From a virus: 25,280 bases of DNA. Each line of letters opens with the position of its first letter. Positions within the stretch are counted from its first letter, which is position 1. The notes under the pieces are model-generated. The model did no database searches. It was not told where the DNA came from and saw only the letters and a list, made by a program, of their open reading frames with translations. Position numbers and translations under genes: made by a program. This document shows, piece after piece, positions 6,524-16,450 of this stretch. Location of the stretch: the IMG/VR virus record IMGVR_UViG_3300047557_004013, positions 1 to 25,280 of that record; one strand, given 5' to 3'.

Positions 6524-7855
6524 TTATGCTGTTGCAATTGCTCTAAAGTTTTTGATACTTGGCACAAGTGCGGGATTGGAAGAATACATCACAACTTTAA
6601 TCGCAAAAGTATTAAAGTTAGTATATAAAGTTCCTGAAGTGATATCGTTATAAGTAATATCTAGGGCTTGATATGTGTCAGTTGTCCAATCGGTTGGTCC
6701 TGTTGTTTGCAGAGAACCTCCAATTGTGAATTTAGGATTCATTAACACATATGGATTATTATCGAAGTTGTTTGCATCCTTTTGATTCAGAACTTTATAA
6801 TAAACTTCAATTGATGTTCCCGGTGGACGATTGACATCCAAATATACAGTAATACCAGTTGCTTCAAAATCATTGTTTAATGTTACTCGGCGTGTAATAT
6901 ATCTTGCAGATGCACCACCAACATTTCTTACACCACCTAATGATTCAACGGCTGTATTTGCACTATTGTATGGTGTAATATTGTTTTTAACCAAAACAGT
7001 GTTCAGTCTTTCCAAATCAATAACTGGTGATGTATAGATATCTGTGTTGGTTATGGTTGGTCGAATGATAATATCCGATGCCGCAGCCATAATTTTTCTG
7101 GTTGTTAATTGTGTGTTTTGATTATCAAGAACATTCGAAGTTGTTGATGTGGATGATGTTGCTGCGTCTTTTGTGACAACATCATATTTAACTGAACTCA
7201 ATGAGTTGAATGTTAAATCTTGTGTCAGCAATTTAATTAAATCATAATAAACGGCACTGCTATTTGGATTTGTCACTGAAGCTTCCGGTACAGTTGATGT
7301 TACATCGAAAGTTGCGGTACCACCAGCAAAAGAACAAATGTTCAATTTAAATGTTAGTGTTTCTCCTGGCACCGCCACCCAAGTAGAAGCATTTTGCGAC
7401 TTAAAAAATGAAGCAGTATAATTTAATTGATTTATAATTTTTGTAGTACCAAATTCAAAATCACCAAGCTTCGATGTATAAACAGTATAGTCACTTGAAT
7501 CTGAAGCAATAATCAATGAATATTGTCCTGGTTCCAAATAAACTGGAAAATCAAATTTAAAATTGGTTGATGGTCCAATTGATTTTGTTTGATTTTCTAC
7601 AGTTGGAACATTAACTTCATTAGGTTTTTTATAAACAATTGAACCTGGGATATCGTTTGATGTGTCTGGATATCCATTTACAGTAGGACGTATACGAACA
7701 TTTACTGGTGAAGTTGTGTCGGCCGAAGCAAAATAGAGATCAACAGAAGAAAGAAAAACACCATTTGGATATTTTCCAGCATCAACAAAAAAGTTTTGTG
7801 ACAGTGGATCTGTTCCGTTTAATGTGTTTAAATTGTCTCTTTGTATTAAACGCAT
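6524..7855 (-). CDS. virion structural protein, partner of the DUF4815 protein
   Basis: A 443-residue protein. The N-terminal half has a jelly-roll-like pattern I associate with the C-terminal part of large T4-like cyanophage structural proteins: DPLSQNFFVDAG, GVFLSSVDLYFASAD, VNVRIRPTVNGYPD, FDFPVYLEPGQYSLIIASDS, then FFKSQNASTWVAVPG. The second half (IIIRPTITNTDIYTSPVIDL, then VTLNNDFEATGITVYLDVNR and YYKVLN) also looks beta-rich. It lies 16 bases after the 1821-residue gene with an AAGGA ribosome binding site. The two were probably once, or are in relatives, one polypeptide or an obligate pair at the baseplate periphery. There are no catalytic motifs. The name is withheld because T4 itself has no obvious counterpart. 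Confidence 0.7.
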   Translation of the reverse strand: MRLIQRDNLNTLNGTDPLSQNFFVDAGKYPNGVFLSSVDLYFASADTTSPVNVRIRPTVNGYPDTSNDIPGSIVYKKPNEVNVPTVENQTKSIGPSTNFKFDFPVYLEPGQYSLIIASDSSDYTVYTSKLGDFEFGTTKIINQLNYTASFFKSQNASTWVAVPGETLTFKLNICSFAGGTATFDVTSTVPEASVTNPNSSAVYYDLIKLLTQDLTFNSLSSVKYDVVTKDAATSSTSTTSNVLDNQNTQLTTRKIMAAASDIIIRPTITNTDIYTSPVIDLERLNTVLVKNNITPYNSANTAVESLGGVRNVGGASARYITRRVTLNNDFEATGITVYLDVNRPPGTSIEVYYKVLNQKDANNFDNNPYVLMNPKFTIGGSLQTTGPTDWTTDTYQALDITYNDITSGTLYTNFNTFAIKVVMYSSNPALVPSIKNFRAIATA

Positions 7856-7871
7856 TTTATTTTATTTCCTT

Positions 7872-10800
7872 TTACACAAGAGAAGTCGAATCATTTAGTT
7901 GATCGCTTAATTTTATTCCGCCGGCACTATAACTGGTTGAACCATCAGTAAGTGTGTTCAAAGCTGAATTATTGATTTCAGTATTTAACATATTCATGGC
8001 CGTGGCTGAACCGTACACAAGAGACATGTTTGCATAATAGTCTGCTGAAGCTGCATAATCATTAAATGTTGGAACATTGCCAATGGAAGATGTTAATGTA
8101 TCATAAAGTTCTTGTACTAAAGTTGTGCCAAAATTTTGAATAACATCAGCTCCATTATCATCAATTTGAGGTATTCTGCTTAGAGTTAAAGAAGATACCA
8201 ATTCTATTATATTTAATGTTCCTGTAGCATAATCAAAAATATCTGTTGTGATTGTACCTCCGCCACTAACAAACACAGTGTTGCTTGTGTCAATCGTTGT
8301 ATTTGTTGTGGTTGTTGTATCAATTGTTGTATTTGTTGTAATAATTTCCACACCACCGACATTTGTCGTTGTGTTTGTTGTATTTGATGTGGTTGTTGTA
8401 TCTGTTGTTTCGGTTACTGTTAGTGGTGTTGCAACAGCTGGACGATAAAGTTGTTCCACTCTGAATGTTGGATAAGATCCAGTGTAACCATCAGCTAAAA
8501 ATCCCCAAGCAAAAGCCACATCAGCTTGTAATGGTGAGGAAACTGAGAATCCGAAAGATACTGAGCCGTAAGGAATAATTGTTTGGCTAGCGGGCCATAT
8601 TCTGCCATCTGGTGCTAAAGTTGGACGCTCAATTAATTGTGGTGTAACAGTAACTGATGATCCCGACAAGTTTCTGACAGTAATTGTACCAGTTGTTGCT
8701 GTTCCTACAGTTTGAATAATTGATGTTACGGGTGATCCAAAAACTTCTAAAGGAGAATCTAATCGAGCCGCAGAAGAACTTCTGGAGTTTACACCAACTT
8801 CATTGACCCAATCAGTAAATCCTGATCTAGAAATACGAATTCTTAGTGTGCCGGATGGATGTGGCGTTGTTAAGGACAATGTTGTTGATGGTGAACCTGC
8901 TGTCAATGATCCACTTACAGCATTTAATTTTGTAGAAAGGTCTGCATAATTTGTCATTGATTGTTCCACTCTCCAAGAATAAGTTCCCGGATTGTTGGCA
9001 ATAAATGTTGGACTTAAAGCAAGTATAAATTTAGTAATATTTGAACCATCATCATATGCTTCTAATGATGCTATAATTAATGGATCATATGAAGGAGTTG
9101 GACTTGGATTATTCACAACTACCGGTGTTTCGTCAATAATCGGTGCTGGCGGATCGATAGGTCTGACTGGAGTTTGTGGTTTTGGTTTGATGATAGGAGG
9201 TCTTGTGGAAACAACGGTTGTTTCTACAACTTCCAATGTACCTTGTGAGTAGAACGTTGCTCTTGCATATGATTTCGATGTTGCCGGATTCAACAAACTG
9301 TCCGACCATTCTAAACTAAGAGCTCCAGTTGGAAACTTCAAGAAACTATCATTAGGTAATGTGAGTTCACCTGATGCAAATCCATTAATATCTGTGACGA
9401 GAGGAACACCACTACCATAAGCTGTTGTATTCGAAGTCAGTATTGCTGTCGAAGTATTTGAACCAGTGACTCTGATTGTTGGTGTTGATGTGTATCCAAA
9501 TCCTGGATTTACAATTTGAACAGAAACAATTTGACCACCAGAAACATTAGCTGTCAATTGTGCTTGTACTTGGCAATCTCCAACGACAGTAATAATTGAT
9601 TGATTATTGCCATTTGTATAACCTGTTCCAGCACCCGTTATATCGACCTTGTACACACCAGTTGGTGTTGTTGGACGAACATAACGATTAACTTGATTGC
9701 CGTTAATGAATGTATTGATTTGTGTAAACGGTGCTAATCCACGCAGATTGAATTGTATCTTTTTGCTTCTAGCAACGTTTACAATTTCACTAGACAATAC
9801 TTTTTGTGTTGATGAAACTTGTATTGGACCGCCACTCACAGCTGCTTGCAACCCTCTTGAAGCAATAACATCTGCAATCGCTTGAGTATTTCTAGTTACC
9901 TGTGCTGTATCACCAGAATTTACAATCGAATCTGTTGATTGGCCAGTCCAATTTATTTGCCAATCGTTCCATTGAGAACCATTTCCAGTTTGATTGACAG
10001 CAGCAATCCAAGCTGACTGGTCTTGATTAACAATGTTAATGATCGGTTTGCTCTGTGTATCATACCAAATATCACTTCCTGGAGAAATTGATGCATCACC
10101 AATAAATGTTGCAACGTCGAAAGGATTAACTTTGACGATTTGTGATGCAACATTTTGAAATACTAAAGGTACTTCTGTATAAGAGAATGTGATAATATTG
10201 TTGCTCAAGAAAATCTTATTGTTTTCTCGACCAGTTGTTAATTTAAATGTACCTTGATTCGTATCAACTGTATAATTGGCAATTGTAGAATTGAACAATG
10301 GTCTAGCAAGTTGTTCCAACTTATCGATGGAAGCAGCATAGTCTGGATTTACTACATCAGCAACACTAGAACCTGTAAAACCATCAACTAAGAAACCGTT
10401 TTTGAACAATAAATTTTGACCAGTTGAATCTGTAACATCCATGCCACTTACTTCATTTTCTAATATTGAAAGTGAAGTGTAGTATTCTAGATTGGATATT
10501 CTCTTATCCAATAATCCAATATCTCTCATTGTGTAACGGCGTAATACCGTTGGAGTATTTACAACATCTTTAGCTGTAAATGTGTATGCTGGAATATCCA
10601 ACTTAAATAAAGTTAGTGCACCAGGTATATCGGCTGGTGGAACAGGATTCTCATATGAACTAATACCGCGAAGTGTTCTAAATTGTCCGTTTGGATACAA
10701 AACAATTTTATCTACTCTGCTCAAATAATAAGCATAATCAACATACACATCTTCAAATGGTGCAGGTATTTCAAAGTTATCAAATATTTTTGTTCCAACT

Positions 10801-13337
10801 CCATCACTTCTTCTAGGTCTGAAATCTAAACAATCTCTTAATTGTCTTGTAACGCCATATTTTTTTGATGTGAATGTTGGAATTGATGCATAATCAACTG
10901 GATACGAATTGAGTGTCATGTATCCAAGACCACCAGAATGTGTGAAATAATCAAATACAGCTACAACATTTCCTTTAGCGACACCACTTATATTTCTGAT
11001 TGTTCCATGGTCATACATATTATCTTTTTGACCATTATCAAAAACATAGTTGTTGAGACTATTTTGAAGCTGAATCCAATTTGTCAATGATGTATCTGGT
11101 GTATTGTTTAAGTTACTATTTGTTAGTGACTTATAAACTTTACCATTGTAAATAACGGATTGTGTATTTGAATAGGTATTTGATCCAGACCATGTGTTCA
11201 TAAAAGATATGGTGTTGCCTAATTCATATACACCCTTGAACTGATAAATGTCGGCATATCCAAGTTCAATCGTTTCGTTTAATGTGTTGGCCGAAACTAA
11301 AGAATACCCGTTTGTGTTTAAAACTTTGTTCTTTAATTGAGCATTTGTAGAACTAATTGTAGCAAAAATCGTAGCAGAACCACTGAAGTTCCCGCCAATA
11401 TTGATTGTTGCTTGTGGTGTGCCAGAGTTATTGATCGTGATCGTTACATTAGCCTGATCCATCGGAATGAATGTGCCAGCGGTATAATTTCCACTTGATG
11501 ATGTAACAACTACACCATAATTTTGCCTTCTTTCAGCAGAAGAAATTGAACCTGAACCACCCACAAATATTTCATCTGGACCCGAAGTATTGATTGTAAA
11601 CACACCACTTACAAATGATGGTGCACTATAATATCTTCTTGTAATATAATCAGCGTTTGTAATATTGGCCAAATTTTCTTGTGGCATAACAAACAACAAG
11701 TCATCATAAAGTTCATCATTCAACGTTGTAGGTGAAACTGTATTTGCTGAGAATGAAACTGTTGTGTAATTATTTGATCCGCCAGGAATAATCAATGAAC
11801 TAACATTGGCAAAAGCGTTGTTCGACAATGCAATTTCCGACAAGAAAACTTTATAAATGGTATTATTAGCCGTGCCACTATCATAATCAAAATTAAACAC
11901 AGCGGCTGTACCAATTATTGTGTTGGCATTTGCTGCACCATAAGAAGCCTTGTGTAATTCTACTTGAGTGCCATTCTTAAAGTTTACGAAAGAACCCCTG
12001 ATATCTCTACACTCAACATAATTACCGTAATAGGTGGAAATAAGTTGTTCACTCAGAGAAGTTGTATCTCTAGACTTTTCAATCTTATAATTTGTTGGTG
12101 CAATTCTTTCAACAGGTTTTCCATAAATGTAAGCCTTACCAGCACTGATTGAAGCAGGGAAATTGCTTTCTGATGAGAATGAATCATTGATTAATAGCTT
12201 GAAAGGATTAACAATGAAGTCTCCCGATTGGTCGTAAATACCCTGTTGAATATATTTGGAGATTTCAGAATAAACTGGCGTATTATTTAAGTTTTCAATT
12301 ACACCATTGTTAACTCTGACAAGTTCAATAAATTTTTCTGTTGTTAAATTTGAAATTGTTTGGTCGCTCACATAAGGACGAGAAACAATTGTAAAAGAAA
12401 TCTTATATCTATCTGCACCTGGTGCTTGATAGTTTGATGCTGCAATAGCTGGATCTAACAACGACGAGTCATTGAATGAGTCAATAATATTTTCATTAAC
12501 TTCGAATCCAATTATAGCAGAAGGAAAAGCATTTAATTCATCTGGTACAATTGATGATGCGTCATTTCTGACAAAGAATCCGTTTGTGAACCAAACACCT
12601 TCATCAACGCTGATTTGCATGGCACGATTTGATGCAACAGAGGTGACAGAGATGTTCTGTGAACTTAAATTGGCTATCAGATTTTTACTGATTAAAATAT
12701 TATCTGCGTCTATAATTTTAATAACAATTGCTGTTAAATTGGATTGTGATGAGATAACAATTTTATCACCAACAGAAATTCCGGAAGCAATGTTTGAACC
12801 ACTTAATTTGTTCTGCAAATATGTACCTGAAACACCAGTTTTAGTGACTGTGGTTTCGGTTAAAAGTGTTGATGTGTAAACAGGACTTACTGTGGCCTTC
12901 AATGAAGAAAGAGCATCAGTTTTAGTATTGAAAAAGTTGAGAGTTTCGCCGGATGTAAATGATTGTCCGTTACTTACATTAACTGGTTTTGTGATAATAT
13001 AAAAATTTTCAATGTTAACATCAATAACTTTTGACACAAAGCCTGAAGTTGCACCAACAACAAAAAGTCCAATATAAGACTCAATATCATCTACAGATGT
13101 GCTCAAAAGTTTACCAGTTACAACATTACTATCATATGTAATGTTTGCACCAGAAACTTTTGATCCGTCACGATAAATTCCATTACCAAATTTTGAAATT
13201 TGATCTTGGAGAATTGTTTGGCTTTGTGTTAATTCTCTAGCCTGTACAGCAAATCCAGGTTTGAATAAGATTCGATGAAAGTTTTTTGCTGCATCAAAAT
13301 CGTCATAGTAGGGGTCAACATTGAAGTTCAGAGACAT
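7872..13337 (-). CDS. very large DUF4815-type baseplate/tail structural protein
   Basis: A 1821-residue protein. Its start (NVDPYYDDFDAAKNFHRILF, then KPGFAVQARELTQSQTILQD and FGNGIYRDGS) is the signature of the DUF4815 phage structural family. Other visible parts: residues about 1225-1300 hold two G-x-GYT beta repeats; 1367-1417 are a Pro-rich linker (RPPIIKPKPQTPVRPIDPP); about 1420-1630 look like one or two beta-sandwich domains; 1631-1697 are extremely Thr-rich (TTTTTNTTIDT). The C-terminus is short and Ser/Asn-rich. Its position between gp8 and the fibres corresponds to T4 gp9-gp12, so it probably takes a peripheral baseplate role, but I see no clear homology to any of those. The ATG at 13337 has a strong AAAGGA ribosome binding site, and the gp8 gene ends 9 bases upstream. 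Confidence 0.8.
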   Translation of the reverse strand: MSLNFNVDPYYDDFDAAKNFHRILFKPGFAVQARELTQSQTILQDQISKFGNGIYRDGSKVSGANITYDSNVVTGKLLSTSVDDIESYIGLFVVGATSGFVSKVIDVNIENFYIITKPVNVSNGQSFTSGETLNFFNTKTDALSSLKATVSPVYTSTLLTETTVTKTGVSGTYLQNKLSGSNIASGISVGDKIVISSQSNLTAIVIKIIDADNILISKNLIANLSSQNISVTSVASNRAMQISVDEGVWFTNGFFVRNDASSIVPDELNAFPSAIIGFEVNENIIDSFNDSSLLDPAIAASNYQAPGADRYKISFTIVSRPYVSDQTISNLTTEKFIELVRVNNGVIENLNNTPVYSEISKYIQQGIYDQSGDFIVNPFKLLINDSFSSESNFPASISAGKAYIYGKPVERIAPTNYKIEKSRDTTSLSEQLISTYYGNYVECRDIRGSFVNFKNGTQVELHKASYGAANANTIIGTAAVFNFDYDSGTANNTIYKVFLSEIALSNNAFANVSSLIIPGGSNNYTTVSFSANTVSPTTLNDELYDDLLFVMPQENLANITNADYITRRYYSAPSFVSGVFTINTSGPDEIFVGGSGSISSAERRQNYGVVVTSSSGNYTAGTFIPMDQANVTITINNSGTPQATINIGGNFSGSATIFATISSTNAQLKNKVLNTNGYSLVSANTLNETIELGYADIYQFKGVYELGNTISFMNTWSGSNTYSNTQSVIYNGKVYKSLTNSNLNNTPDTSLTNWIQLQNSLNNYVFDNGQKDNMYDHGTIRNISGVAKGNVVAVFDYFTHSGGLGYMTLNSYPVDYASIPTFTSKKYGVTRQLRDCLDFRPRRSDGVGTKIFDNFEIPAPFEDVYVDYAYYLSRVDKIVLYPNGQFRTLRGISSYENPVPPADIPGALTLFKLDIPAYTFTAKDVVNTPTVLRRYTMRDIGLLDKRISNLEYYTSLSILENEVSGMDVTDSTGQNLLFKNGFLVDGFTGSSVADVVNPDYAASIDKLEQLARPLFNSTIANYTVDTNQGTFKLTTGRENNKIFLSNNIITFSYTEVPLVFQNVASQIVKVNPFDVATFIGDASISPGSDIWYDTQSKPIINIVNQDQSAWIAAVNQTGNGSQWNDWQINWTGQSTDSIVNSGDTAQVTRNTQAIADVIASRGLQAAVSGGPIQVSSTQKVLSSEIVNVARSKKIQFNLRGLAPFTQINTFINGNQVNRYVRPTTPTGVYKVDITGAGTGYTNGNNQSIITVVGDCQVQAQLTANVSGGQIVSVQIVNPGFGYTSTPTIRVTGSNTSTAILTSNTTAYGSGVPLVTDINGFASGELTLPNDSFLKFPTGALSLEWSDSLLNPATSKSYARATFYSQGTLEVVETTVVSTRPPIIKPKPQTPVRPIDPPAPIIDETPVVVNNPSPTPSYDPLIIASLEAYDDGSNITKFILALSPTFIANNPGTYSWRVEQSMTNYADLSTKLNAVSGSLTAGSPSTTLSLTTPHPSGTLRIRISRSGFTDWVNEVGVNSRSSSAARLDSPLEVFGSPVTSIIQTVGTATTGTITVRNLSGSSVTVTPQLIERPTLAPDGRIWPASQTIIPYGSVSFGFSVSSPLQADVAFAWGFLADGYTGSYPTFRVEQLYRPAVATPLTVTETTDTTTTSNTTNTTTNVGGVEIITTNTTIDTTTTTNTTIDTSNTVFVSGGGTITTDIFDYATGTLNIIELVSSLTLSRIPQIDDNGADVIQNFGTTLVQELYDTLTSSIGNVPTFNDYAASADYYANMSLVYGSATAMNMLNTEINNSALNTLTDGSTSYSAGGIKLSDQLNDSTSLV
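8278..8420 (-). repeat. Thr-rich low-complexity repeat in the 1821-residue gene
   Basis: The plus strand shows a 30-base period: tcaatcgttgtatttgttgt at 8290 and tcaattgttgtatttgttgt at 8320. It encodes TTNTTIDTTT-like decapeptides, with related ttgttgta blocks beyond. It is a flexible linker or a candidate slippage-prone tract inside a structural gene. Confidence 0.6.
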
Positions 13338-13346
13338 TTTTTTCCT

Positions 13347-14723
13347 TTAGTATCCTAATACGATTTTAAATTGTTCAATTCCATCAGGACTTCTTTGTAT
13401 TCCTGTTCTGTTTTCGATGTAAAATATGTATCCTGATTGCAAAACAAAATTTGGTGTGCTAACCGAAAACAATGTTCTTGTTGTTTTTGATACATCACCA
13501 TACACCGGTGAGTTAGTAACCAATGAACCTACAGTATTTATGAGTCTTATTACATTGGTTGAAGTATCAAAACTTAAAACTGTGCCTTTAAATGTAGCTG
13601 TTTCTAATGTGTTACCTTGAAAAACAATTTCATCTTCAGTGTATACACCAAAGCCTGGCGAAACCACAAGGTCTGTTGTTGTTTTATAGATGGTTGCGTT
13701 TGCAGGGTTTGGACTATATTGTATTGTGGTTGGATTAATTATAATACCAACTTGATGAAAATCAATGTCTGTTGGTACTATGTTGTTTTCCGAACCATCA
13801 AATTCAATTGAAAACATGGTGTGTGAGCATCCTAGTTCGGATTTTGCATCGAATCCATGGCCACCAATTGGAGATGGATATGCAACAACTTCCACATTTG
13901 AACCAGCAGATGAAGTAATAATCACATTTGCGAAAGAATAATCTTTTCCGGCAGAGGTTACAATAACATCTGTAATTGCACCATTCGAAACTTCGGCAGT
14001 ACCAATTGTTGCATTTGCACCAGTTCCATCTCCAACCACCTGAACTGTAATCGATGAATTTGCAGGATCATATCCTGAACCACCATTTAATACATTGATG
14101 GTATCAATACTACCTGAACCTGATGAAGCAATCAATGGTGAAGGTGTATTTGCGCCGATTGGGACTGGCATCCAAGTGTTGTCTAAAAATTTAACTTTTA
14201 GTCCCGAATCAATAACATACATGAAACGCCATTTATAACCATCAGCACCTTGGAATATACTGTTGTTGCCGTATGTACCTGGTTCGAAATATGGTTCATC
14301 TGTTGAAGGATCACCATTGGCATTCCATAAACATTTAAAAACTTGGTCGTATTTGTTTTTTACATAGAATTTTTTAACAAGATATCCGTTTGTATCAAGT
14401 TCAAACATGTCAATTGTATCATCATAATGGTCATAAACTGTACCAGAAACCCAATCATTTCTTTCAATTACTGGTGATACATCATTCGAAGTAATTTTCT
14501 TTGCAACAAACATGTTCTTAAATGTTTGTTTAATATATCTTTGTGTTTGTTCTGGATCAGGAGGACTTTCTTCGTTTGGCCATGGATCAACCTTTGACAA
14601 GAAAAAGTAGGTCGAATTCAAAGGAACACTAGTATTTGTTGGTAAAACAACAACTGAGCTATAGTAATCCTGTTTTACAGAATATACTTTTGAACCGTAG
14701 GTGAGTAGATTTTTACTTGTCAT
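13347..14723 (-). CDS. 8: baseplate wedge protein, T4 gp8 homologue
   Basis: A 458-residue protein, longer than T4 gp8 (334). The pattern matches gp8: an N-terminal TYFFLSKVDPWPNEESPPDP (T4: FGRSEPWSSNENE), a central VIERNDW (T4: IPRRDW), then GADGYKWRFMYVID (T4: GDGYVWEYLFEI). The gp8 dimer joins gp10, gp7 and gp6 in the wedge. Residues about 206-271 carry an inserted beta module (INVLNGGSGYDPANSSITVQ, VVGDGTGANATIG, IVTSAGKDY) also found in the gp6, gp7-position and DUF4815 proteins; this may account for much of the extra length. The stop of the 569-residue fibre gene is 13 bases upstream. No clear ribosome binding site is seen, only CAGATC just before the ATG. Confidence 0.8.
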   Translation of the reverse strand: MTSKNLLTYGSKVYSVKQDYYSSVVVLPTNTSVPLNSTYFFLSKVDPWPNEESPPDPEQTQRYIKQTFKNMFVAKKITSNDVSPVIERNDWVSGTVYDHYDDTIDMFELDTNGYLVKKFYVKNKYDQVFKCLWNANGDPSTDEPYFEPGTYGNNSIFQGADGYKWRFMYVIDSGLKVKFLDNTWMPVPIGANTPSPLIASSGSGSIDTINVLNGGSGYDPANSSITVQVVGDGTGANATIGTAEVSNGAITDVIVTSAGKDYSFANVIITSSAGSNVEVVAYPSPIGGHGFDAKSELGCSHTMFSIEFDGSENNIVPTDIDFHQVGIIINPTTIQYSPNPANATIYKTTTDLVVSPGFGVYTEDEIVFQGNTLETATFKGTVLSFDTSTNVIRLINTVGSLVTNSPVYGDVSKTTRTLFSVSTPNFVLQSGYIFYIENRTGIQRSPDGIEQFKIVLGY

Positions 14724-14730
14724 GATCTGT

Positions 14731-14738
14731 TATTTATT
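14731..14738 (-). promoter_or_regulatory. AATAAATA element close to the gp8 gene start
   Basis: A perfect NATAAATA match, but only 7 bases before the gp8 ATG and overlapping the stop codon of the upstream gene. A start from here would give an almost leaderless mRNA, and the gp8 gene also lacks a good ribosome binding site. It may be functional or may be chance in AT-rich DNA around a TAA stop. Confidence 0.25.
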
Positions 14739-16446
14739 ACGCTGTAATCGAAACAAATGTGTTTGCCTGGTCACCATCAATACTAAAATATCTCAGATAA
14801 GCACATGAGCTAGCTGAAATGGTAAATGTTGTCAGTTTCGATGTTGAGTTATTTGCCAAACATCCGTGTGTAATTGTTTTGTTTTGTGCAGCAGAATTGG
14901 TAATCCAAACTTCCACAACCTTGCCGTACACATAATTTGAAAGTGTGATTGATGCATCGGCCGTCACATTAAATTTAATAAGACTGTCACGATTAAAATC
15001 TATTGCAAATGTTGTTAAAGTTGACTGTACATTTGGAGAATATATAAGTCCTTTGTCAGGTTTAACGGCTCCGGAAAACTCAACACTATCACCATTAAAT
15101 GATGCAATTTTGTTTAATGTGTTCGAACCAACTGGCATATTCCAGAATTCAATTCTAGAACCTCTGGCTGCATCAGTATAGTTTTCTGTTGCAACAAAGT
15201 CGATGCGACCTGTTCCTAATGGTGCATATCCCGTTGCACCATAACCATTACCTGAGAAACGAGCAATTACATCATTAGCTTGCAGTGCGGTTGGATAACT
15301 CACATTACCTCTTGCAGCACGACCAGCAAATACGATGTAAGAGTTTGCACCATATGAATCAGCAACGATTCTGGATGGTACACCGTTTTTACCTGAAATG
15401 TGAATCATGTAACCATCATTTGATGGTGTTGCAACACTAGGAGAAGCAGAGATTGTCAGTGCAGCTTGTGTTGCACTGAAGTTACTGTTGGCCAACAACA
15501 TGGTGCTATTAACAGTCACAGCTCCAGTCAAGTATGTTGTGGCGTTCATGGTCACATTGCCAGTGAAATTGCTGGTGCCATTGACAATCAAATTGCCTGT
15601 AGTGATAGGGCCAGTTGAACTTGTGGTACCAAGAACGGTAACATTTCCGGAAACAGTTAAATTGCCACCAAATGTTCCTGAGGTGTTTGCCAGTGCAGAG
15701 TTTGCTTTATCAAATGCGGCATTGGCTTGAACAAATGCACCATTAGCATAAACTGCTGCTGAGTTGGCCACATGGCTTGGTGTATTGGCTTTCAGGAAGG
15801 AAGCTTCTGAATATGCTAGAGTTGCAGCAGCAGTAGTTTGTGTTGAACTATCTGAGAATTTTAAACCTGAACTTGATAGGGCAGTAAGGCCTGAAACAGC
15901 AAAGTTGCCTGTGACATTGAAACCTGTTTTATAGAATGTACCAACAATATTGCCTGTTTGTGTATTACTCACCACAACATAGACATTTGCACCGGCCGAT
16001 GCAGTACCTAGAATAAGGTTACCACTAACAGAAGAATCGGATTGACCGTGTACATACAAATAACCATCATATGGTTTCATCGAAGAATATTGTACACCAC
16101 CATCAAACGCAGAATTATTGACTCCAAGATCAATATAACTGTTTGCGTTTGTGCCTGTATCGGCTGTTATAACATAGTCACCCGATCCGTTCGAATTTAA
16201 ATTTTGAAGATTAACTTGTAGAAAACCAGGATCATCATTAGAAAATTGACCAATTGTATTTGAGAATAACGAAATGTTATTACCAACCGTCAGAGCATTG
16301 TTTGCATACAATTGTTGTGCAAGTGTTGTTGCTGTAAATTTACCTGTTACCGAAGTGGGTAAATCGACACCTAAGAAAAGTGTATTTGATGTGTTCGCAC
16401 TAATTGATGGTAAACTTGGTAGTTCTGAAATTTTGACTGTTGACAT
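14737..16446 (-). CDS. fibre-like virion structural protein
   Basis: A 569-residue protein. The start MSTVKISELPSL, then NTLFLGVDLPTS, is a common opening of cyanophage-like tail-fibre or structural proteins. Residues 80-200 (GDYVITADTGTNANSYIDLG, then MKPYDGYLYVHGQSD) form a second recurrent fibre block. Residues about 213-250 hold an AF-x-x-AN heptad stretch containing [18 protein letters not shown], almost identical to a segment of the 905-residue fibre. Then come beta-repeat fibre units (NLTVSGNVTVLG, LIVNGTSNFTGNVTM) and a compact C-terminal domain (VEVWITNSAAQNKTITHG to the end). It lies between the gp7-position and gp8 genes, where T4 has no fibre gene. The ribosome binding site is AGGAT, overlapping the stop of the upstream gene. 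Confidence 0.75.
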   Translation of the reverse strand: MSTVKISELPSLPSISANTSNTLFLGVDLPTSVTGKFTATTLAQQLYANNALTVGNNISLFSNTIGQFSNDDPGFLQVNLQNLNSNGSGDYVITADTGTNANSYIDLGVNNSAFDGGVQYSSMKPYDGYLYVHGQSDSSVSGNLILGTASAGANVYVVVSNTQTGNIVGTFYKTGFNVTGNFAVSGLTALSSSGLKFSDSSTQTTAAATLAYSEASFLKANTPSHVANSAAVYANGAFVQANAAFDKANSALANTSGTFGGNLTVSGNVTVLGTTSSTGPITTGNLIVNGTSNFTGNVTMNATTYLTGAVTVNSTMLLANSNFSATQAALTISASPSVATPSNDGYMIHISGKNGVPSRIVADSYGANSYIVFAGRAARGNVSYPTALQANDVIARFSGNGYGATGYAPLGTGRIDFVATENYTDAARGSRIEFWNMPVGSNTLNKIASFNGDSVEFSGAVKPDKGLIYSPNVQSTLTTFAIDFNRDSLIKFNVTADASITLSNYVYGKVVEVWITNSAAQNKTITHGCLANNSTSKLTTFTISASSCAYLRYFSIDGDQANTFVSITA

Positions 16447-16450
16447 TTTT

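Noticed and set aside
6325-6567. Longer 80-residue version of the small coiled-coil gene starting at 6567
   Set aside because: It would overlap the upstream structural gene by 44 bases; the ATG at 6522 sits one base after that gene's stop and gives a natural MKIYKVKD start.
13530-13545. Another NATAAATA match (CATAAATA on the minus strand) near 13537
   Set aside because: It lies deep inside the gp8 coding region with no nearby downstream start; expected by chance in AT-rich DNA.
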